A stretch of 64,000 nucleotides of DNA, taken from NCBI RefSeq assembly GCF_009834565.1, contig NZ_CP019428.1, positions 3,038,001 through 3,102,000 of the forward strand, written 5' to 3'. Shown here piece by piece: positions 17,041-26,615 of the stretch (position 1 is the first letter of the stretch; each line of letters begins with the position of its first letter). Position numbers and translations under genes: made by a program. A model generated the notes under the pieces. It did not search any database, was not told where the DNA came from, and saw only the letters and a program-made list of their open reading frames with translations. This DNA is from Pseudomonas sp. R76. Lineage in GTDB: Bacteria; Pseudomonadota; Gammaproteobacteria; Pseudomonadales; Pseudomonadaceae.

Positions 17041-19927
17041 GCCAGAACAGATGCTGATTCGCCGCCCGGTACTCACCGGGCACCAACAGATTGACGGCCT
17101 ATGGTTTGCCGCCGAGCGCTTTGATGAAGGCGAGCGCAGGCGCTTGATCCTCGACTATTGGCAAACCGACGCGCGCGCCTATCGCTTTGCCGACGGCGAC
17201 TTGTTGCAGTTCCACAGACCTTGCCCGGTGCATTGCGAAAGCCTGCACGGCTGGCCGCTGATCCGCCAGGGCCGGGGTTTGTCGTCTGCCGCGTTGCACC
17301 CGGAGGAATTGCGCGGGCTGCCCGTTGCCGACCTGTGGCTGGTGCGCGGCAGTCATGTCCACGCCCTGCAGTTGCGCGATGCACAGGTGCTGAAGCCCGG
17401 GCTGTGGCTCGACGTCAGCACCTACACGCTGCTTGACACCTTTGACTGCCATACCCCGTTGCCGGCAACGCTGCCGGAAGCGGTGGTCACCGACCTGCGT
17501 GAAATCCTCGGCGGGCCACTGGAGCCCGTCAGCCCGGAGCGCGAAGCAATCATGCAAGCGCTGCTGGAGCGCCCGCGTCACACGCCGAGTAAAGGGCCGG
17601 GCGCCAGCGCGGCGTCTGCGCAAAACAACGCAAACGGCGCCCGCGAAGTCTCTTCCCCGGTGCTGAAAATCGTGATCGGCTTGCTACTGCTGGGTGGGCT
17701 GGTCCGCCTCTTCGGCCAGAGCGAGCCCGCCGCCATGTTGGCCACCCACACACAGTCCCTCGGCGGCACGCTCCTGGGCGCGCTGATCTGGATGGTGGTG
17801 ATCACCGCGCTGCTGTTCGGGTTGAACCGCTTCCTGCACCGTGGCGCCTCGGCACCCGCCAAAGCGGCGCCCCAGCCGGTGGCCCGCGCTCCCGCTGACC
17901 CAGGCATCGCTGCGCGTGCCACCCCGCGCAGGCACAAACCTGCTGCGTGGCGCCGCCTGTTGACCCGGCTGACCCAGCACTCCCAGCTCTCCAAGCTGTA
18001 TGGCAAACGCCAGGCCGCCTACATGCAGCGCATGTTGGAGATGTTCGAAGACGGCAATTTCGAAGAAGCCTTGCGTCACGCCATCCCCTTGAACGGCGGT
18101 GCCTCCAGCGGTGAACAGAGCTTTGGTACGCCCCAGCGTCGCCAGGACTTGAGCCTCAGCCAGCAGGATAGCCCGGCGCGCTCGATGCTGTTTGAAGACG
18201 ACTTGACCGAGCACTTGCGCCAGGTGTATCGCCAGACCTTTGAGCGCCTGGACCGTGCCGGTCGTATCGAGGAAGCGGTGTTTGTACTCGCCGAATTGCT
18301 CAAAGAGCACCAGCAAGCCCTCGATTACCTGGAGAAACACGCGCGCTATCAGCAGGCCGCCGACCTGGCTCTGGCCTGGGACATGCCGCCTGCGGTGATC
18401 GTGCGCCTGCTGTGCCTGGCCGAGCAGTGGCAGCGCGCCGTGCTGGTGGCGCGGCGCGACAATGCGTTCGCCGACGCCGTGGTGATGCTCCAGGCCAAGT
18501 CGCCGGAAGCCGCCGACCGCTTGCGCCTGGAATGGGCCGAGTCGTTGATCGCCAAAGGCCTGTGGTTGCAAGCCGTCGATGTGATCTGGAGCCTGCCGGC
18601 AGAACGCCCACGCGCCGCGCAATGGCTGCTTAACGCCGAGGCGGCCGGCGGGCGCTTGGGCATTGAGGCGCTGGTTAAACGCGCGATCCTGTTGCCCGAA
18701 ACGCTGCAGGCTTACGGGCCGTGGGTCGAGCAATTGCGTGACGACCCCGCGCGCGCCGGCGAACGCGCCGCCCTGGCGCAGGCCTTGTTGCTGCACAAGG
18801 CCAACACCACCGCCCTGGCCTGGCTCGCCGGTGCCACCGTGCACGCGATTCTGGCCGATCAATTCAGCGATCACGGCCAACTGACCCATAACCAGCTACA
18901 AGCGCTGGTCAAGATGAGTCGCGACAAAGCGCTTCAGGCGGACTTGCCTGGCCAGGCGCTGAAGCGCACGCCTGTGGTCTCGCTGGAGCGTTTGGGTGAA
19001 CTCCGCGAGTGGTCTGCACCGGCCGCCGGCAGCCGGCCGATTTTCGACGCGGCGCCGCTGGAGGATGAGCGTTACCTGGTGGCGCTGGGCGAGGCGGGGG
19101 TGATGGTAGTGGATGCGGCGGGCGCAGCGTTGTTTCACTTTGCGGTGCCGGCGCAGAAGATCGTGATTGCCCATAGCCGACAGGTCGCGTTGGTGCTGAT
19201 CTGGCGGGGGAATGTATGGCGCGTGAGCAAACTGGACCTGGTCAATCGTGTCGCCAAAGACCTCGGCGTGCTGGCCATGGGTGTCTTTGCCAACGCGTTT
19301 GATGGCAGCCGCTGGACCATCGGCAAAGGCCCGCAGTTGCGCGTGGTGGATGTTGACCGTGGCTTTGAAACGCTCTGGCATGTGAGTGATCTGCCGGCGC
19401 CGGTGCAGGCCATCAAGGTCGATGAACACAACGAATACCTGTGGTTGTCAGCGCCGGGTGGGTGCCTGATGCTGTGGCATTATCGTCTGCCGGAGCGGCG
19501 CCTGGTCAGCCGCGAAAGCGCGTTTGACATCGTGGCGACGGACTTCCAGGAGCCCAGTGCCACCGCTGACTCGGCGCAGTATCGGATCAAGCACGACGAT
19601 GGCACACCCATTCTGGTCCTTAAGCAGCACGGGGTTAGAAAGGGCTATAGGCTGCCTGGCAACTTGCCGGACGAGGAATGGGATGAGTCCGTCAGCCCGT
19701 TTCTATTTGAGGACTGGTTGCTGATCAGTTATCGGGTTGAGGAGCACGACACCTGCTGGCACGTGATCCACCGTACCAGCGATCGGCTTTGCGTCACGTT
19801 GCACTGGCCGCAATCGCCGGCCCAGCTTCGCCGCCTGGGGTCTGATTTGTTGCTGTTCGACGGGCAGGGCCGACTGAGCCATATCAATATCGATACCGCC
19901 AGCCAGCGCAACATCAGCCTGCACTGA
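17033..19927 (+). CDS. Large membrane-anchored beta-propeller protein (bpX6-like)
   Basis: A 964-residue protein, last in the ternary operon, overlapping the vWA gene by eight bases. The N-terminal domain (about 10-140) fits the bpX6 type described in these systems. Two hydrophobic segments follow (about 211-228 and 245-267). Next come a low-complexity Ala/Pro linker, an alpha-helical repeat region (about 325-620; YRQTFERLDRAGRIEEAVFVLAELL, YLEKHARYQQAADLALAW) and a C-terminal propeller (about 640-960) with blade-like repeats. The layout suggests a sensor or scaffold tethered to the inner membrane. Biochemical function is unknown. Its end overlaps the convergent LysR gene by 14 bases. Confidence 0.75.
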   Translation: MLEPEQMLIRRPVLTGHQQIDGLWFAAERFDEGERRRLILDYWQTDARAYRFADGDLLQFHRPCPVHCESLHGWPLIRQGRGLSSAALHPEELRGLPVADLWLVRGSHVHALQLRDAQVLKPGLWLDVSTYTLLDTFDCHTPLPATLPEAVVTDLREILGGPLEPVSPEREAIMQALLERPRHTPSKGPGASAASAQNNANGAREVSSPVLKIVIGLLLLGGLVRLFGQSEPAAMLATHTQSLGGTLLGALIWMVVITALLFGLNRFLHRGASAPAKAAPQPVARAPADPGIAARATPRRHKPAAWRRLLTRLTQHSQLSKLYGKRQAAYMQRMLEMFEDGNFEEALRHAIPLNGGASSGEQSFGTPQRRQDLSLSQQDSPARSMLFEDDLTEHLRQVYRQTFERLDRAGRIEEAVFVLAELLKEHQQALDYLEKHARYQQAADLALAWDMPPAVIVRLLCLAEQWQRAVLVARRDNAFADAVVMLQAKSPEAADRLRLEWAESLIAKGLWLQAVDVIWSLPAERPRAAQWLLNAEAAGGRLGIEALVKRAILLPETLQAYGPWVEQLRDDPARAGERAALAQALLLHKANTTALAWLAGATVHAILADQFSDHGQLTHNQLQALVKMSRDKALQADLPGQALKRTPVVSLERLGELREWSAPAAGSRPIFDAAPLEDERYLVALGEAGVMVVDAAGAALFHFAVPAQKIVIAHSRQVALVLIWRGNVWRVSKLDLVNRVAKDLGVLAMGVFANAFDGSRWTIGKGPQLRVVDVDRGFETLWHVSDLPAPVQAIKVDEHNEYLWLSAPGGCLMLWHYRLPERRLVSRESAFDIVATDFQEPSATADSAQYRIKHDDGTPILVLKQHGVRKGYRLPGNLPDEEWDESVSPFLFEDWLLISYRVEEHDTCWHVIHRTSDRLCVTLHWPQSPAQLRRLGSDLLLFDGQGRLSHINIDTASQRNISLH

Positions 19928-20813
19928 GTGGGTCCGGCATCAGGGTGGCGATCAGCGCCCGAATGGTGCCGGGCAGGGCTTCCAGTTCGCGCACCAAAAT
20001 GCTCCGCTCGCGAATCGCCCAGGGCTCATCGAGCTTTACCGCCACCAACTGCATGGTCCGGCTGTGCCGCACCGCGGCGGATTCGGGGATGATGCCGATG
20101 CCCACGCCAGCCTCGACCATCCGGCAAATCGCCTCGAAACTCGACACCTGGATACGCAACGACAAATGCTTGCCGAGCCGTTCCACGTGTTCACGCAAAA
20201 AGCTCAACAGCGTGCTGCCTTCGTGCAGGCCGATATGTTGGTAGGCGAGGGTTTGGTCCAGCGTCACTGAAGGCTGGTCGGCCAACGGATGACCCACGGG
20301 CACCATCAGCACCAGTTCGTCGGTGCTGAAGTGCAGCACCTGCAAACCCGCCGCTTCAACCGGCCCGGCGATGATGCCCATGTCGCTGGTGCCATCCAGC
20401 ACGCCACGCACGATATCGCGGGACAGGCGCTCTTGCAGGTCGACGGTGACGCCGGGGCGCTGGGACAAAAAGCCCGCCAGCACCTCGGGCAGAAACTCGG
20501 TGACCGCCGTGGTATTGGCAAAAATGCGGATATGCCCGGCCGAGTCCACGCCGTACTGGGTGAACTCGCTTTTCAGGTAATCCACCTGGCGCATGATCAG
20601 TCGCGCATGGTGCAGCAGGCGCTCACCGGCCGGGGTGATCTCCACGCCACGGCTGTCGCGGTACAGCAACCGCGTGTCGAGCTGGCCTTCCAGCGCCTTG
20701 ATCCGCGCACTCGCGGCGGCGGGCGAGAGGAACGCACGCTTGGCGCCCTGGGTCAGGCTGGGGGATTCGGCGATATGGATAAACAGGCGCAGGTCGGCGA
20801 GATCGAAGTGCAT
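19914..20813 (-). CDS. LysR-family regulator of the itaconate cluster
   Basis: A 299-residue LysR regulator with an N-terminal HTH (about 1-60; LTQGAKRAFLSPAAASARIKALE) and a C-terminal effector domain (about 90-295). It is divergent from ich and corresponds in position to PA0877 of P. aeruginosa, which controls itaconate genes. I chose the ATG at 20813 (MHFDLADLRLF). A palindrome in the divergent region, repeated upstream of dctP, is its likely binding site. The 3' end overlaps the last ternary-system gene on the opposite strand. Confidence 0.85.
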   Translation of the reverse strand: MHFDLADLRLFIHIAESPSLTQGAKRAFLSPAAASARIKALEGQLDTRLLYRDSRGVEITPAGERLLHHARLIMRQVDYLKSEFTQYGVDSAGHIRIFANTTAVTEFLPEVLAGFLSQRPGVTVDLQERLSRDIVRGVLDGTSDMGIIAGPVEAAGLQVLHFSTDELVLMVPVGHPLADQPSVTLDQTLAYQHIGLHEGSTLLSFLREHVERLGKHLSLRIQVSSFEAICRMVEAGVGIGIIPESAAVRHSRTMQLVAVKLDEPWAIRERSILVRELEALPGTIRALIATLMPDPLSAG

Positions 20814-20847
20814 GCAAAACACCTATTCGGCAACGATGAAGATCAAT

Positions 20848-20937
20848 TGTGGGAGCTGGCTTGCCTGCGATTGCGATGTATCAGGTTGCACATGCATTGC
20901 CTGATCCACCGCCATCGCAGGCAAGCCAGCTCCCACA
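20848..20937. repeat. REP doublet (REPIN)
   Basis: Inverted REP arms lie between the LysR gene and the ich promoter, within 35 bp of the regulator's start codon. This is unusual because most copies here lie after genes rather than before them. Confidence 0.9.
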
Positions 20938-20965
20938 GGGCTAGGGGGTGTGCATCAAATTGTCG

Positions 20966-20986
20966 GCGTTCAGCATAACCGAACGC
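20966..20986. promoter_or_regulatory. Probable LysR operator upstream of ich
   Basis: GCGTTC-N9-GAACGC is a perfect six-base inverted repeat with nine-base spacing, of T-N11-A class size. It is preceded by TCG and followed by a GGT and an AAATTC-containing tract. The same arrangement occurs at 26616-26636 before dctP. It lies 86 bp upstream of the ich ATG and 153 bp upstream of the divergent regulator. Confidence 0.75.
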
Positions 20987-21071
20987 TGGTTTATTGAAAT
21001 GCAAATTCTCAGAACGGGCAGGCGCTTGCATGATCCGGGGCAGACCACCACTGCCAGAGGATGTGTACCCG

Positions 21072-21890
21072 ATGAGCGCCACCGATTGGATCGGCCGAAG
21101 TGAAACCGCCCACGACCACCTGAGCCACAACCTGCTCAAGCGCATCGCCGCGACCTTCGGCGCGGCGGTGCCCGTGGAGGGCGAAGCCGTTCCACCGCTG
21201 TGGCAGTGGTGTTTCTTCCAGGACCCACTGCCGGAATCGGCGCTGGGCACTGACGGCCACCCGGCCCGTGGCGGGTTTCTGCCGCCAGCGGAAAATCGCA
21301 ATCGCATGTGGGCCGGTGGGCGGATCGAGTTCCTGCATGCCTTGCGCGCCGGTGAGGCGGCGACTCGCGTGTCGACCATCACCCACGTCGAAGAAAAAAC
21401 CGGCCGCACCGGCGCGCTGCTGTTTGTCACCGTGCGCCATGACTATTCCCAGGACGGGCGACTGGCGATTCGCGAAGAACAGGACATCGTCTACCGCGAA
21501 CCCACGCCGCCCAAGCCAGGCAGCGGCGACGCACTCGCCGAAGGTGAATGGCGTGAGAGTGTCGACCCCACGCCAACCCTGTTGTTTCGCTACAGCGCCG
21601 TGACCTTCAACGGTCACCGCATCCACTACGACTACCCCTACGTCACCGGCACCGAAGGCTATTCGGGCCTCGTGGTGCATGGGCCGTTGATCGCCACCTT
21701 GAGCCTGCGCGCCTTTTGCCGTGCGCACCCGGGCGCCACCTTGCGCCGTTTCGCCTATCGCGGCGTGCGCCCGTTGATTGCGCCACAGCCATTTACCGTG
21801 GGCGGGCGCGTGACAGCACCCGGCGTGGCCCAGTTGTGGGCGGGCAATGCCGATGGCGTGGCGCAAACAGCCGAACTGCATTTCGACTAA
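21072..21890 (+). CDS. ich: Itaconyl-CoA hydratase (MaoC-like)
   Basis: A 272-residue double hot-dog hydratase of the MaoC/HTD2 type. It is predicted to convert itaconyl-CoA to (S)-citramalyl-CoA, step two of itaconate breakdown. The hydratase motif lies in the second half (YSAVTFNGHRIHYD, then HGPLIATL). The N-terminal part carries the family block GGFLPPAENRNRMWAGGR. I chose the ATG at 21072, with GAGG upstream; the frame continues 26 codons further but without similarity. It is first in the operon ich-acyl-CoA dehydrogenase-prpD-ict-ccl and corresponds to PA0878. Confidence 0.88.
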   Translation: MSATDWIGRSETAHDHLSHNLLKRIAATFGAAVPVEGEAVPPLWQWCFFQDPLPESALGTDGHPARGGFLPPAENRNRMWAGGRIEFLHALRAGEAATRVSTITHVEEKTGRTGALLFVTVRHDYSQDGRLAIREEQDIVYREPTPPKPGSGDALAEGEWRESVDPTPTLLFRYSAVTFNGHRIHYDYPYVTGTEGYSGLVVHGPLIATLSLRAFCRAHPGATLRRFAYRGVRPLIAPQPFTVGGRVTAPGVAQLWAGNADGVAQTAELHFD

Positions 21891-21918
21891 CACCAGAACA
21901 ACAGGCGGAGAGCCGTTA

Positions 21919-23082
21919 ATGAACCCGAATGACAACGAAGAACTCAATGCCATCCGCGAAGGCGTGCGCGCCTTGTGCGCTGAATTCGATGGCGCTTACT
22001 GGCGCAAGGTCGATGAAGAAAAAGGCTTCCCCGAAGCCTTCGTCAAGGCCCTGACCGACGCCGGCTGGTTGTCGGCGATGATTCCCGAAGAATACGGCGG
22101 CTCCGGCCTGGGCCTGGCCGAAGCCTCGGTGATTCTGGAAGAAGTGAACCGTTGCGGCGGCAACTCCGGCACGGTTCACGGCCAGATGTACAACATGTTC
22201 ACACTGCTTCGCCACGGCAGCGAAGCGCAAAAAAGCTTCTACCTGCCCAAGCTCGCCAGCGGCGAATTGCGCCTGCAATCGATGGGCGTCACCGAGCCCA
22301 CCACCGGCACCGATACCACCAAGATCAAGACCACCGCGATTCGGAGCGGCGACAAATACGTGATCAACGGCCAGAAAGTCTGGATCTCGCGGGTGCAGCA
22401 TTCCGACCTGATGATCCTGCTGGCGCGCACCACGCCGCTGGCCGAGGTGAAGAAAAAGTCCGAAGGCATGTCGATTTTCCTGGTGGACCTGCGCGAAGCC
22501 ATCGGCAACGGCCTGACCGTGCAGCCCATCGCCAATATGGTCAACCACGAAACCAACGAGCTGTTTTTCGACAACCTGGAGTTACCCCTCGACAGCCTGA
22601 TTGGCGAGGAGGGCAATGGCTTCAAATATATCCTCGACGGCCTGAATGCCGAGCGCACGCTGATCGCTGCCGAGTGCATCGGCGACGGCCGCTGGTTTAT
22701 CGAAAAGGCCAGCGCCTATGCCCGTGACCGCGTGGTGTTTGGCCGGCCCATCGGGCAGAACCAGGGCGTGCAGTTCCCGATTGCCGAAGCGCACATCGAA
22801 ATCGAAGCGGCGGACCTGATGCGCTGGCGTGCCTGCGAGGAATACGACAGCGGCAAGAGCGCCGGGGCCAGCGCCAATATGGCCAAGTACCTGGCGGCCA
22901 AGGCGTCCTGGGAAGCGGCCAACGCCTGCCTGCAAACCCACGGCGGCTTTGGCTTCGCCTGCGAATACGACGTGGAGCGCAAATTCCGCGAAACGCGCCT
23001 GTACCAAGTGGCGCCGATCTCCACCAACCTGATCCTGTCGTACGTGGCCGAGCATCTGCTCGAACTGCCACGCAGCTTCTGA
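21919..23082 (+). CDS. Acyl-CoA dehydrogenase family protein
   Basis: A 387-residue flavoprotein with the standard acyl-CoA dehydrogenase layout. The N-terminal helical domain contains IPEEYGGSGLG, the middle beta domain contains MGVTEPTTGTDTT and INGQKVWIS, and the C-terminal helical domain ends in QTHGGFGFACEYDVER. The glycine/aromatic context near residue 370 fits the family. I chose the ATG at 21919, with GGAGAG upstream; the longer frame overlaps ich. It corresponds in order to PA0879. Its role in itaconate use is not essential chemistry and may extend the substrate range (e.g. methylsuccinyl-type acids). Confidence 0.85.
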   Translation: MNPNDNEELNAIREGVRALCAEFDGAYWRKVDEEKGFPEAFVKALTDAGWLSAMIPEEYGGSGLGLAEASVILEEVNRCGGNSGTVHGQMYNMFTLLRHGSEAQKSFYLPKLASGELRLQSMGVTEPTTGTDTTKIKTTAIRSGDKYVINGQKVWISRVQHSDLMILLARTTPLAEVKKKSEGMSIFLVDLREAIGNGLTVQPIANMVNHETNELFFDNLELPLDSLIGEEGNGFKYILDGLNAERTLIAAECIGDGRWFIEKASAYARDRVVFGRPIGQNQGVQFPIAEAHIEIEAADLMRWRACEEYDSGKSAGASANMAKYLAAKASWEAANACLQTHGGFGFACEYDVERKFRETRLYQVAPISTNLILSYVAEHLLELPRSF

Positions 23083-23092
23083 GGGCCTGACC

Positions 23093-24442
23093 ATGAGCCA
23101 TACCCACGCCTTGTGTCGGTTCCTTGCCGAGTTGAGCTACGAACAGTTGCCCGACAACGTGCTGGCGCGCACCGAAGACCTGTATCTGGATTGGCTGGCC
23201 TCGGCGCTGGCCAGCAAAGGCGCGCACCCGATTCCACTGTTCGAACGCTACGCGCAAAAGATGGGCCCGAGCACTGGCCCGGCGCAGATCATCGTTAACG
23301 GCGCCAGCAGCAGCGCGTATTTCGCCGCGCTGGTGAACGGCGCCTCGTCCCATCTGGTGGAGCAGGATGACCTGCACAACAGCTCGGTGCTGCACCCGGC
23401 CACGGTGGTGTTTCCCGCCGCCTTGGCCGCCGCGCAAGACCTCGGCAAATCCGGCCGCGAGCTGCTGCTGGCGTCGGTGGCGGGCTACGAGGCCGGGATT
23501 CGCATCGGCGAATTCATGGGGCGTTCGCACTACCGCATCTTTCACACCACGGCGACTGTCGGCACCTTGGCGGCTGCCGTTGCCGTGGGCAAGCTGCTGG
23601 ATTTCAACCAGGAGCAATTCATCAATGTGCTCGGCAGTGCCGGCACTCAGGCTGCAGGGCTGTGGGAATTTTTGCGCGATGCCGCCGATTCCAAGCAGCT
23701 GCACACCGCCAAGGCCGCAGCCGATGGTTTGCTCGCCGCCTACCTGACGGCGGACGGGCTGACCGGCGCGCGCAATATTCTTGAAGGCGACCAGGGTTTG
23801 GCGGCGGGCATGTCCAGCGACGCTGAACCCAGCAAATTGTCCGCTGACCTCGGCACGCGCTGGGCACTGCTGGAAACCTCGTTCAAGTTCCACGCCTCGT
23901 GCCGCCACACCCATCCGGCCGCCGATGCGCTGTTGGAGTTGATGCAGCGCGAAGGGCTGGGCGCCGATCAGATTGCGCGCGTGGAAACCCGTGTGCATCA
24001 GGGCGCCATTGATGTGCTGGGGCGCGTCACCGTGCCTGCCAGCGTGCACCAGGCCAAGTTCTCCATGGGCACCGTGCTCGGCCTGATCGCCGTGCACGGC
24101 AAGGCCGGGCTCACCGAGTTCCACGAACTGGCGCTGAGCGATCCGGCCGTCTCGACGTTTCGCGACAAAGTCAGCATGACCCTCGACCCCGAGGTCGACG
24201 GCGCTTACCCGCAACGCTGGCTGGGCCGCGTCACCGTCACCACGCTCGACGGCCGCACGCTGCACGGCGCCATTGATGAGCCGAAGGGCGACCCGGGCAA
24301 CACCCTGAGCCGTGTGGAGCTGGCAGATAAATTCCAGCGCCTGACCCACTTCAGCGGCGCGCGTACACCGGCACAAGCCAATGCACTGATCGACAAGGTC
24401 TGGAACCTGCGTAACGCGGCGTCCATGGCCCACTGGCTCTGA
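23093..24442 (+). CDS. MmgE/PrpD family protein
   Basis: A 449-residue member of the 2-methylcitrate dehydratase fold: an all-alpha domain with HLVEQDDLHNSSVLHPA, then KFHASCRHTHPAADALLEL. Family members dehydrate methylcitrate, aconitate-like or related tricarboxylic acids, so one acting on a methylated or branched dicarboxylate fits this cluster (PA0881 position). It begins 10 bp after the dehydrogenase stop and ends 9 bp before ict. The exact substrate cannot be read from the sequence. Confidence 0.85.
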   Translation: MSHTHALCRFLAELSYEQLPDNVLARTEDLYLDWLASALASKGAHPIPLFERYAQKMGPSTGPAQIIVNGASSSAYFAALVNGASSHLVEQDDLHNSSVLHPATVVFPAALAAAQDLGKSGRELLLASVAGYEAGIRIGEFMGRSHYRIFHTTATVGTLAAAVAVGKLLDFNQEQFINVLGSAGTQAAGLWEFLRDAADSKQLHTAKAAADGLLAAYLTADGLTGARNILEGDQGLAAGMSSDAEPSKLSADLGTRWALLETSFKFHASCRHTHPAADALLELMQREGLGADQIARVETRVHQGAIDVLGRVTVPASVHQAKFSMGTVLGLIAVHGKAGLTEFHELALSDPAVSTFRDKVSMTLDPEVDGAYPQRWLGRVTVTTLDGRTLHGAIDEPKGDPGNTLSRVELADKFQRLTHFSGARTPAQANALIDKVWNLRNAASMAHWL

Positions 24443-24451
24443 GGAACTGTG

Positions 24452-25645
24452 ATGACTCATCAACGACCGCTGGACGGCATCACCGTTGTCAGCCTGGAAC
24501 ACGCAATTGCCGCGCCATTCTGCACCCGCCAATTGGCCGATTTGGGCGCGCGCGTGATCAAGATCGAACGCCCAGGCGCCGGTGACTTTGCCCGTGGCTA
24601 TGACGAGCGCGTGCGCGGCCTGGCCTCGCATTTTGTGTGGACCAACCGCTCCAAGGAAAGCCTGACCCTGGACCTCAAGCAGGACGAGGCGGGCGACATT
24701 CTCGACAGCTTGCTGGCCGACGCCGACGTGCTGGTGCAAAACCTCGCACCCGGTGCGGCGGCGCGCATGGGCTTGTCGTTCGAGGCGCTGCAGGAGCGTT
24801 TCCCACGGCTGATCGTCTGCGATATTTCCGGCTATGGCGAAGGCGGGCCTTACGAGAAGAAGAAGGCCTATGACTTGCTGATCCAGAGCGAGGGCGGCTT
24901 TTTGTCGGTGACCGGTGGCCCCGGTGACGACCAGATGGCCAAGGCCGGTTGCTCCATCGCCGATATCTCGGCGGGCATGTACGCCTACAGCGGCATCCTC
25001 TCGGCACTGCTGCTGCGCGGCAAGACCGGGAAGGGCAGCCGCATCGATGTGAGCATGCTCGAAAGCCTGGTGGAGTGGATGGGCTACCCGATGTACTACG
25101 CGTTCGACGGCGCGCCTCAGCCACCGCGCGCTGGGGCGGCGCATTCGACGATTTACCCGTACGGGCCGTTTCCCACCGGCGACGGCAGCACGGTGATGCT
25201 CGGTTTGCAGAACGAGCGCGAATGGGCGGCGTTCTGCGACAAGGTGCTGCTCACGCCTGAGCTTGCGACCGATGAGCGTTTCTCGGCCAACTTCAAGCGT
25301 TCGGCCAACCGCGAGGTGCTGCGCCAGATCATCGTCGACAGCTTTGCGCAGCTGGACGCCGAGGCGGTGATTCAGCGCTTGGAAGACGCGCAAATCGCCA
25401 GTGCGCGCGTCAATGACATGCAGGGAGTGTGGGACCACCCGCAGCTCAAGGCGCGCGACAGCTGGCGTGAAGTCCAGAGCCCGGCCGGGCCGTTGCCGTC
25501 GCTGCTGCCACCGGCGCGCAATGCCGCGTTCACGCCGCGAATGGACGCTGTGCCCGCGCTGGGGCAGCACAGCATGAGCATTCTCGACCGGCTCGGCTAC
25601 TCGGCCGATGCCATCGACAGCCTGCGCGCGCGCGGCGTTATCTAA
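24452..25645 (+). CDS. ict: Itaconate CoA-transferase (CaiB/BaiF, class III)
   Basis: A 397-residue class III CoA-transferase, predicted to move CoA from succinyl-CoA to itaconate. The N-terminal block is LDGITVVSLEHAIAAPFCTRQLADLGA. The catalytic aspartate lies in CSIADISAGMYAYSG near residue 169. The family blocks RSKESLTLDLK and SFAQLDAEAV are also present. I used the ATG at 24452; a GTG immediately before is in frame. It is fourth in the operon and matches PA0882 by order and type. Confidence 0.88.
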   Translation: MTHQRPLDGITVVSLEHAIAAPFCTRQLADLGARVIKIERPGAGDFARGYDERVRGLASHFVWTNRSKESLTLDLKQDEAGDILDSLLADADVLVQNLAPGAAARMGLSFEALQERFPRLIVCDISGYGEGGPYEKKKAYDLLIQSEGGFLSVTGGPGDDQMAKAGCSIADISAGMYAYSGILSALLLRGKTGKGSRIDVSMLESLVEWMGYPMYYAFDGAPQPPRAGAAHSTIYPYGPFPTGDGSTVMLGLQNEREWAAFCDKVLLTPELATDERFSANFKRSANREVLRQIIVDSFAQLDAEAVIQRLEDAQIASARVNDMQGVWDHPQLKARDSWREVQSPAGPLPSLLPPARNAAFTPRMDAVPALGQHSMSILDRLGYSADAIDSLRARGVI

Positions 25646-25660
25646 TAAGGAATTTACCTG

Positions 25661-26476
25661 ATGCCAAAGCCTTTAGTGCGTTCGGCCTTGTTTGTACCGG
25701 GCAGCCGCCCGGAGCGGTTTTCCAAGGCGTTGGCCAGTGGCGCCGATGCGGTGATTGTGGATTTTGAAGACGCGGTGGAAGAGCCGCTCAAGCGTCAGGC
25801 GCGAGACAACCTCGGCGCGTTTCTTAACGAGCATCCCGAGGCTCAGGTGTGGGTGCGCATCAACGCACCGGAACATGCCGAGCACTTTGAAGATGTGGCG
25901 TTCTGCAAGGCCCACGCCAACGTGGCCGGTGTGCTGTTGCCGAAGGTGGAAAGCGCGGCCCAGGTCGCCGTGGTGGCTGCTACCGGCAAACTGATCTGGC
26001 CGATCATCGAAAGCGCGCGGGGTTTGTTGGCAGTCGCCGAAATCGCCCATGCGCCGCAGGTGGAACGCCTGTCGTTTGGCGGCCTGGACCTGGCGCTGGA
26101 CTTGAACCTGAGCAGCAACTCGCCTGCTGCGCAGTTCGCCCTCGACCAGGCACGCCTGGCGTTGATCGTGCACTCGCGCGCTGCGGGTCTGGTCGCGCCG
26201 CTGGATGGCGTGCACCCGGCAATCGATGACCCTGAAGGGTTGCGGCGTTCGATCCGGCACGCCTACGAGATGGGCTTTGCCGGTGCGCTGTGTATCCATC
26301 CCAAGCAGGTGGCGGTGATACATGCGGCACTGGCGCCGAGCGCCGATGATTTGGCCTGGGCCAAGCGCGTGGTGGAGGCTGGGGCACATGGGGCAGGGGC
26401 GTATCAGATTGATGGGCAGATGGTGGATGCGCCGGTGCTGCTGCGGGCGCAGAGGTTGCTCGCCGCCCAGCTCTAA
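25661..26476 (+). CDS. ccl: (S)-Citramalyl-CoA lyase (HpcH/HpaI, CitE-like)
   Basis: A 271-residue TIM-barrel lyase, predicted to split citramalyl-CoA into pyruvate and acetyl-CoA, the last step of itaconate degradation. The family N-terminus RSALFVPGSRPERFSKALASGAD and the metal-binding VIVDFEDAVEE near residue 30 are clear, as are LLPKVESAAQ and CIHPKQVAVIH. A ribosome site (AAGGAA) precedes the ATG. It ends the first itaconate operon; a REP pair follows. Confidence 0.88.
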   Translation: MPKPLVRSALFVPGSRPERFSKALASGADAVIVDFEDAVEEPLKRQARDNLGAFLNEHPEAQVWVRINAPEHAEHFEDVAFCKAHANVAGVLLPKVESAAQVAVVAATGKLIWPIIESARGLLAVAEIAHAPQVERLSFGGLDLALDLNLSSNSPAAQFALDQARLALIVHSRAAGLVAPLDGVHPAIDDPEGLRRSIRHAYEMGFAGALCIHPKQVAVIHAALAPSADDLAWAKRVVEAGAHGAGAYQIDGQMVDAPVLLRAQRLLAAQL

Positions 26477-26499
26477 CTGACCAAAACCGAATCAAAAAT

Positions 26500-26589
26500 T
26501 GTGGGAGCTGGCTTGCCTGCGATAGCGGTGGCTCAGCTAACAAATTGACTGCCTGACACACCGCTATCGCAGGCAAGCCAGCTCCCACA
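26500..26589. repeat. REP doublet (REPIN)
   Basis: REP pair directly after ccl and 26 bp before the second operator palindrome. It marks the boundary between the catabolic and transport transcription units. Confidence 0.9.
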
Positions 26590-26615
26590 GGGGATCACTG
26601 GCGTTGATGAGATCG

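Noticed and set aside
22697..25570. 957-residue open frame on the minus strand
   Set aside because: Antisense to the acyl-CoA dehydrogenase, PrpD and ict genes, all with clear family motifs. No domain is recognisable in the antisense translation.
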